Positions 59,235 through 64,000 of a stretch of 64,000 nucleotides of DNA are shown one piece after another. A program made the position numbers and the translations under genes. The first letter of the stretch is position 1; every line of letters starts with the position of its first letter. The notes beneath the pieces are model-generated. The model saw only the letters and a program-made list of their open reading frames with translations. It ran no database searches and was not told the origin of the DNA. The DNA is from Lachnospiraceae bacterium (GTDB taxonomy: Bacteria > Bacillota > Clostridia > Lachnospirales > Lachnospiraceae), in the NCBI GenBank assembly GCA_029053015.1, contig JAIDHX010000043.1, forward strand, positions 1 through 64,000, in the 5' to 3' direction.

Positions 59235-59582
59235 ATGGCAAAACGTGGAGGTTTTCCGGGCGGTGCAATGCCCGGCAATATGAGTAATTTAATGAAGCAG
59301 GCACAGAGGATGCAGCGTCAGATGGAGGAAAGCCAGAAGGAACTCGAGACCAAGGAGTTTTCTGCAACGGCAGGCGGCGGTGCAGTTGAAGTGACGGTGT
59401 CGGGCAAAAAGGAAATTATCAGTGTGAAGCTGTCCGAGGAGGTTGTGGACCCCGAGGATATCGAGATGCTGCAGGATTTAATCGTGGCGGCAACCAACGA
59501 GGCGCTGCGTAAGGCAGAGGAGGAAAATGCCGCCATTATGAATAAGATGACGGGCGGACTCGGAGGAGGCTTTCCTTTCTGA
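59235..59582 (+). CDS. YbaB/EbfC family nucleoid-associated protein
   Basis: 115 residues, normal size. Typical Gly-Phe-Pro-rich head ([20 protein letters not shown]), a coiled helix ([20 protein letters not shown]), and [15 protein letters not shown]. Binds DNA and is encoded between dnaX and recR as in most bacteria. Its TGA overlaps the recR ATG. Confidence 0.95.
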   Translation: MAKRGGFPGGAMPGNMSNLMKQAQRMQRQMEESQKELETKEFSATAGGGAVEVTVSGKKEIISVKLSEEVVDPEDIEMLQDLIVAATNEALRKAEEENAAIMNKMTGGLGGGFPF

Positions 59583-60178
59583 TGGAACTGTACAGCGGAC
59601 ATATCAATAAATTAATAGAAGAGCTGGCGGCGCTTCCGGGCATTGGAAGCAAGTCGGCGCAGCGGCTGGCGTTTCATCTGATTAACATGCCTGCGGATAA
59701 GGTAAAGCGTCTTGCGTCCGTGATTGTGGACGCCAAGGAAAATGTGCGTTACTGCAAGGAGTGTTTTACCCTGACCGATAAAGAAATCTGTCCGGTATGT
59801 GCGAATGCAAAAAGAAATCATGCACAGATTATGGTGGTGGAAAACACGAGGGATTTGGCGGCGTATGAGAAAACCGGCAAATACGATGGTGTCTATCATG
59901 TGCTGCATGGGGCGATTTCTCCCATGCTGGGAATCGGTCCCGGCGATATCAAGCTGAAGGAGCTGGTGAGCCGCCTCGAGGGGGAAGTGGAGGAGGTCAT
60001 CATTGCCACCAATTCCAGTCTTGAAGGAGAGACAACGGCGATGTACATCAGCAAGCTGATTAAGCCCATGGGCGTCAAGGTGACGAGGATTGCCAGCGGC
60101 GTTCCGGTGGGCGGTGATTTGGAATACATAGATGAGGTGACTCTGCTTCGCGCGCTGGAAGGGCGTGTTGAATTATAA
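59582..60178 (+). CDS. recR: Recombination protein RecR
   Basis: 198 residues. Helix-hairpin-helix ([20 protein letters not shown]), zinc finger [16 protein letters not shown], and a Toprim domain ([14 protein letters not shown], then [14 protein letters not shown]). Loads RecA with RecF/RecO at single-stranded gaps. Confidence 0.97.
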   Translation: MELYSGHINKLIEELAALPGIGSKSAQRLAFHLINMPADKVKRLASVIVDAKENVRYCKECFTLTDKEICPVCANAKRNHAQIMVVENTRDLAAYEKTGKYDGVYHVLHGAISPMLGIGPGDIKLKELVSRLEGEVEEVIIATNSSLEGETTAMYISKLIKPMGVKVTRIASGVPVGGDLEYIDEVTLLRALEGRVEL

Positions 60179-60195
60179 AAAGAAGAAAACGGATA

Positions 60196-60236
60196 ACACA
60201 GCGGGGACTTTGATAAGCCACTGCTGTGTTATTTTT
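60196..60236 (+). terminator. Terminator after recR
   Basis: AACACAGCGG pairs with GCTGTGTT (small mismatch in the middle), then ATTTTTTT. Confidence 0.75.
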
Positions 60237-60332
60237 TTGTCGATTTTTTCTTTTTGGGACAAACATTTTTCGAGGGAATATGCAGAACAGAAGGTGTATA
60301 CTGTCCGCAAAAACACGAAGTGGGGGATGCAT

Positions 60333-61643
60333 ATGGAACTGCCCAAGAACATTGTACAAATAGGAAGACCGGATAAGGTACATAAGATTTTCGTGGAGGA
60401 CTATGTCGTATCCTATATCAAACAACTGAATAAGGCCTGTGACGGAAGGGCAATAGGGCTTGCCTTGTACGGAAGACATTGTGAGGAAGAGGGCTGTCAT
60501 TATTATTTTTTGTACGGCGCATCCAAAATACAGGGTCTGGAACAGAGGGGGCCATATCTTTCCCAGGCGGATAAAGATGAAATTGACGAGGCCGGGAAAA
60601 AATATTTTGACGAGTATGAATTTTTGGCGTGGTGCAGCATCAAGGGCGAGCCGTTGGAAAGCTTTTTTGTGCTTGTACAGGGAAAAGGAATCGAAATCAG
60701 CGGCTATGCATGCTTTTACGAGAAGAATGAGAGCATGTTAAACTATATGCTGCTTTTGGGGGACGACGGTAAAAAGAACACGTCGGAGAAACGGGCGGAA
60801 ACAGGAGAAGTTCGGATTGGAGAACAGAAGGAGTCTGTCAGGCCGGCACGGGGAGAATGGAAGGCGACAGATTATATGCGGATACCGGAAACGCCGGAAG
60901 AGCAGAAAAGCCGCTCGGAAGGAAAGAGTGCGGCTGCCAAAAAGAGCGAGCATATGAAAATAGCAGTTGCAGCAGTCTTTTTGGTTCTGTGCGTAATCGG
61001 AATTACAACACTGAATGACCATGGTAAGCTGGAGGATTTGCAGGTTGCGGCAAGACAGGTGATTGCAAGCATGACGGAGCAAAAAATTCCGGATGTGCAG
61101 CCGGACGCAAGCCCATCGCCCACGCCGGAAACAGCAGCGCAGAACACACCGCCGCCTTATTGGCCGCCGGTTCAGCCGGAGCAGACTCCGTCAGCCTCCA
61201 ATGGACAGGTAAATCAAGATAATGCAGGTTTGACACAGCCGTCGGGACAGGGGAATCAGAACACGGAAACGCAGACGGGGCAGAATAATGCAGGTGCCGG
61301 AACGCAGACAGGGCAGGACAGTGCGGGAACCGGAACGCCGTCAGGACAGGAAAACGCGGGCGCAGGGACACAAACGGGACAGGACAGCGCCGGAACGGAA
61401 ACACAGCCGGGGAATCAGGATGCTGCGCAAACGGGACAGGAGGCACAGAGTAATGCCGTAGAAAATCAAGGGACAGCAGAGCAGCCGCAGCCTACAGCGT
61501 ATACGGTAGTCAAAGGGGATACACTGATAGATATCTGCATGAGACGGTACGGTTCGTTGGAAAACATTGACGACATATGTCATTTGAATGGAATTACAAA
61601 CGCAGATAATATTCAAGTGGGACAAACTATTTTACTTCCATAG
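60333..61643 (+). CDS. Membrane-anchored LysM protein with long low-complexity linker
   Basis: 436 residues from the ATG at 60333, seven bases after GGGGG; a longer open frame reaches into recR but its extra part is not protein-like. Cytoplasmic N-terminal domain of about 150 residues (IGRPDKVHKIFVEDYVVSYI), one membrane helix (KIAVAAVFLVLCVIGITTL), then a Pro/Ser/Gln/Thr-rich linker with repeats of GQDSAGTGT and similar, and a C-terminal LysM domain (TVVKGDTLIDICMRRYGSLE). Binds peptidoglycan outside the membrane. Typical of Lachnospiraceae; role unknown. Confidence 0.82.
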   Translation: MELPKNIVQIGRPDKVHKIFVEDYVVSYIKQLNKACDGRAIGLALYGRHCEEEGCHYYFLYGASKIQGLEQRGPYLSQADKDEIDEAGKKYFDEYEFLAWCSIKGEPLESFFVLVQGKGIEISGYACFYEKNESMLNYMLLLGDDGKKNTSEKRAETGEVRIGEQKESVRPARGEWKATDYMRIPETPEEQKSRSEGKSAAAKKSEHMKIAVAAVFLVLCVIGITTLNDHGKLEDLQVAARQVIASMTEQKIPDVQPDASPSPTPETAAQNTPPPYWPPVQPEQTPSASNGQVNQDNAGLTQPSGQGNQNTETQTGQNNAGAGTQTGQDSAGTGTPSGQENAGAGTQTGQDSAGTETQPGNQDAAQTGQEAQSNAVENQGTAEQPQPTAYTVVKGDTLIDICMRRYGSLENIDDICHLNGITNADNIQVGQTILLP

Positions 61644-61685
61644 CAGTTCTGTGATATACTGTGATAAGCAAAGAAAGGTCATTTT

Positions 61686-62945
61686 ATGGCGCGAGGAAAT
61701 ACGATGGCAGATATCAGAAGCTATACAAGGGAAAAAGCAAAAAGAGAACAGCAGAAGAATGTGCGGCAGAACCGGTTTAAGCTTGTCAAATCCGAGAGTG
61801 AAGAAACATTCTTGGAAAAACTGAAAAAGCACCGATTAACCATGCTGTACAGGCTGTTGTTGTTTGCGCTGATATGCGGCGCAATTGTAGCGCTTTTTAT
61901 CATACAGTATAAAAACAAAACCTACACAGACTATGATGTGACGAGAAGTACCAGCCGCACGGCGGTAAGCGGGTCAAAGGATATCCGTCTTGGAAATTAT
62001 ATTTTAACCTATAGCAAGGATGGAGCACATTGCAGCGATGCGTCGGGCAATGTTTTATGGGACCAGACCTATGAGATGCAAAGCCCGATTGTCTCCGTCT
62101 GCGGCAGTGTGACGGCAATCGGAGATTATAACGGAAGAAATATTTACATATATAATGCAGAAAAACAGCTTGGAACCATTACGACGAATCTTCCTGTCCG
62201 GAATCTGTGCGTTGCGGCAAACGGCGTAGTGGCAGCGGTTTTAGAGGACAGCGATGTGACATGGATTTATGTATACGACACGTCGGGCGAAGTATTGGTG
62301 AGCTTTCATACGAAAATGCAGAACACCGGATATCCGGCGGCAATCAGTCTTTCTCCGAATGCCCTTTTGTGTGCAGTATCCTACATCTATGTGGATGCCG
62401 GAGTTGTGAAATCCAGAGTGGCGTTTTATAATTTTGACGAATACGGGCAGAATCAGATTGACAATCTGGTAGGTGGATACAACTATCCGGATACAGTGGT
62501 TCCCTATGTGCAGTTTATGAATAATACAGGCGTATTTGCTGTGTGTGACGACAGCATTGTGTTTTTCAAAGGCAGTCAGATACCGGAGTTTTTGTCAGTC
62601 CACTATTTTGACGCGGAAATCCGGGGCGTGTATCATAATGACAGTTATGTCGGTGTTGTTTTTTACAATGCCATGGGAAATACCAGATACCGCATGGAAA
62701 TTTATAACAATGCGGGGGAACATGTCAGGACGCAGGAATTCGACTTGGATTATACTGATATTTTGTTTGATAAGGACACGTACATTATTTATAATGAAGA
62801 AGAATGTATGATAATGTCCATGAGCGGCGTTGAAAAATACAACGGCAGCTTTAAGAAGGCAGTCAGGCTGCTGGTACCCACAAACGGAAACTACCGTTAT
62901 ACTCTGGCGACACGGGATTCGGTGGATATTATACAGATGAAATAA
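61686..62945 (+). CDS. DUF5711 family membrane-anchored protein
   Basis: 419 residues. A basic cytoplasmic head (SYTREKAKREQQKNVRQN), one membrane helix (YRLLLFALICGAIVALFII), then an extracytoplasmic beta-propeller-like domain (VSVCGSVTAIGDYNGRNIYI, then AISLSPNALLCAVSYIYVD). This is the DUF5711 layout. Function unknown. Followed 39 bases later by the CvpA gene. Confidence 0.85.
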   Translation: MARGNTMADIRSYTREKAKREQQKNVRQNRFKLVKSESEETFLEKLKKHRLTMLYRLLLFALICGAIVALFIIQYKNKTYTDYDVTRSTSRTAVSGSKDIRLGNYILTYSKDGAHCSDASGNVLWDQTYEMQSPIVSVCGSVTAIGDYNGRNIYIYNAEKQLGTITTNLPVRNLCVAANGVVAAVLEDSDVTWIYVYDTSGEVLVSFHTKMQNTGYPAAISLSPNALLCAVSYIYVDAGVVKSRVAFYNFDEYGQNQIDNLVGGYNYPDTVVPYVQFMNNTGVFAVCDDSIVFFKGSQIPEFLSVHYFDAEIRGVYHNDSYVGVVFYNAMGNTRYRMEIYNNAGEHVRTQEFDLDYTDILFDKDTYIIYNEEECMIMSMSGVEKYNGSFKKAVRLLVPTNGNYRYTLATRDSVDIIQMK

Positions 62946-62984
62946 AGTGCTTATGGCATGTTTTGAGAATACGGAGGAATACTT

Positions 62985-63494
62985 ATGAACTGGTTGTTGA
63001 TTGTTGCAGTGGTGTTGTTGATTTGGCGGATTGCAGAGGGGATTCACAGGGGAATGGTGAAGGAGATTATCTCTTTTATTTCCCTGATTGTGCTGTGCCT
63101 TGTGGTTGGGCTTCTGGGAACGGCGCTCAGCAAATATTTTGAAAAAGATATTATCGGTATCATAGCAGCAGTGATTCTGCTGTTGATTCTCTGTATTGCA
63201 CACAGGCTTTTGAGTTTGGTGTTTTTCTCTGCAAAGCTTATTGCAAAGCTGCCCGTTATACGAACTGCGGACAAGCTGATGGGAGCGGTAATCGGTGTTT
63301 TGGAAACGGTGTTGCTGCTCTGGATGGTTTACTCTCTTACGATAACATTCGGGCTGGGTACGTGGTGGGGCGAGGCCATCAAAGCCTGTGCAGCTGAAAA
63401 CTCAATACTGAGATTCTTCTATAAATACAACTATCTGCAGCATTGGGTTGAGTTCTTTGCGCAGAAGTTAAAGTTTTTAGGGGCTGTTTTATAG
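62985..63494 (+). CDS. CvpA family membrane protein
   Basis: 169 residues with four helices, CvpA/colicin V production type: LIWRIAEGIHRGMVKEIISF, then LVVGLLGTALSKYFEKDIIG and VFFSAKLIAKLPVIRTADKL, GAVIGVLE. Known for a role in envelope homeostasis. Its end overlaps the convergent thioesterase gene by 6 bases. Confidence 0.88.
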   Translation: MNWLLIVAVVLLIWRIAEGIHRGMVKEIISFISLIVLCLVVGLLGTALSKYFEKDIIGIIAAVILLLILCIAHRLLSLVFFSAKLIAKLPVIRTADKLMGAVIGVLETVLLLWMVYSLTITFGLGTWWGEAIKACAAENSILRFFYKYNYLQHWVEFFAQKLKFLGAVL

Positions 63495-63995
63495 TGGCAA
63501 AAAAGGAATTTCCTTTACATTGTCTTCTATTAAATAGCACATTTCCTCATGCGGCTGGATGCCCTCTGTTATTTGCTGGGGACTGAGTTTTATGTAGCTT
63601 ACCTCTGCGTTGGCAAGCAAAATGCCCTTTTGGTTATAGATTTCTGTTTTCATGGTGGCAAACTGTGAAGTTTCCTTTAGCACAATGCCCCTGCCAATCA
63701 AATTTTCGTCGTAGGGGACGGGTTTCCGGTACTTTACCGTCATTGACATTGTAACACCAAAGACATCCTCCCCGCTTTTGCTCCATAACGCTCGCAGTCC
63801 CAGTTCGTCCAACATGGTTGCTGCAAGTCCGCCGTGAACTCGTTCCGGAAAACTCTGGTGTTCAGTGCCATACCGAAACAAGGTCATGACGCTTCCGTCC
63901 TCCATATTGTAAAACGGGGCCTTCAGACCGACCGGGTTGTCCATCCCGCAAATAAAACACATCCTGCTGTTTCTTTGTTTACTGATTACTTTCAT
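63489..63995 (-). CDS. Hotdog-fold thioesterase, PaaI-like
   Basis: 168 residues. Hotdog helix region ERVHGGLAATMLDELGLRAL, with HGG and the following D-E as in PaaI thioesterases, then VTMSMTVKYRKPVPYDENLI and AEVSYIKLSPQQI. Preceded by a Cys pair (RMCFICGMDNP) seen in this subgroup. Hydrolyses acyl-CoA; the substrate is unknown. The start ATG at 63995 is near the window end. Confidence 0.88.
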   Translation of the reverse strand: MKVISKQRNSRMCFICGMDNPVGLKAPFYNMEDGSVMTLFRYGTEHQSFPERVHGGLAATMLDELGLRALWSKSGEDVFGVTMSMTVKYRKPVPYDENLIGRGIVLKETSQFATMKTEIYNQKGILLANAEVSYIKLSPQQITEGIQPHEEMCYLIEDNVKEIPFLPL

Positions 63996-64000
63996 TTTTA

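Noticed and set aside
60165-60332. N-terminal extension of the LysM protein
   Set aside because: The open frame begins inside recR and crosses its terminator; the ATG at 60333 has a proper ribosome site and the conserved protein starts there.
61250-61470. Tandem DNA repeats with possible regulatory role
   Set aside because: They encode the Gln/Ser/Thr/Gly-rich linker of the LysM protein and keep the reading frame.

Overview
The window looks like chromosomal DNA of a gut-type Clostridia, most likely Lachnospiraceae. Support comes from the FMN-riboswitch/ribU unit, DUF6128, DUF5808 and DUF5711 proteins, a PflX-type radical SAM enzyme, an SRP RNA, the dnaX-ybaB-recR block, strong AGGAGG ribosome sites and many TTGACA-N17-TATAAT promoters. 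All assignments come from reading the sequence; no database search was run.

Layout. 1-2760 (minus strand): a partial HTH/VOC regulator, then an operon that starts with two tRNA-shaped noncoding RNAs and continues into a DUF2828 (Ro60/TROVE-like, vWA-containing) protein and a small PH-like protein. 2934-11301 (plus): a peptide-maturation (RiPP-like) cluster with two SPASM radical SAM enzymes, an 82-residue Cys-containing peptide, an FtsX/ATPase pair, a subtilisin-fold protein without its catalytic His, and an ABC exporter. 11359-26289: mostly housekeeping or lineage-typical genes (DUF6128, PflX, SRP RNA, flavin reductase, SpoIID-like protein, lipoproteins, tadA, an NrdG-like activase, MATE, MazG-like, a GntR/DUF5808 pair, riboswitch-ribU). 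26403-30400: a sugar-binding lipoprotein and a GH13 lipoprotein.

30633-39290 is a patchwork of small regulator/effector units (isochorismatase-fold plus AraC, two VOC proteins, TetR-CPBP, PadR-HXXEE, DUF998, a ParE/RelE-type toxin-antitoxin pair, a PD-(D/E)XK protein). It also holds two clear gene relics: a deleted paralogue of the ABC permease-XRE operon that is intact at 46685-49842, and a broken HD-GYP gene. 39672-42535 is a two-gene minus-strand module, a CAP12/Pycsar-type TIR protein fused to a NUDIX domain and a HEPN-motif protein, that looks like a defence island. 43233-56295 carries three ABC systems with their regulators: tandem-HTH MerR plus ABC-2; an attenuator-like leader plus BceAB-like ABC plus XRE; and a lantibiotic-immunity-type FEG transporter divergent from a two-component system. 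An orphan CHAP endolysin lies among them. 56336-63995 returns to core genes: tRNA-Ser, phosphofructokinase, dnaX, ybaB, recR, a LysM protein, DUF5711, CvpA and a hotdog thioesterase.

The strongest candidate for a little-described system is the pair of tRNA-mimic RNAs in the 5' leader of the DUF2828 gene, which resembles a Ro60/Y-RNA particle built from different parts. The TIR-NUDIX/HEPN module and the double-radical-SAM peptide cluster come next.
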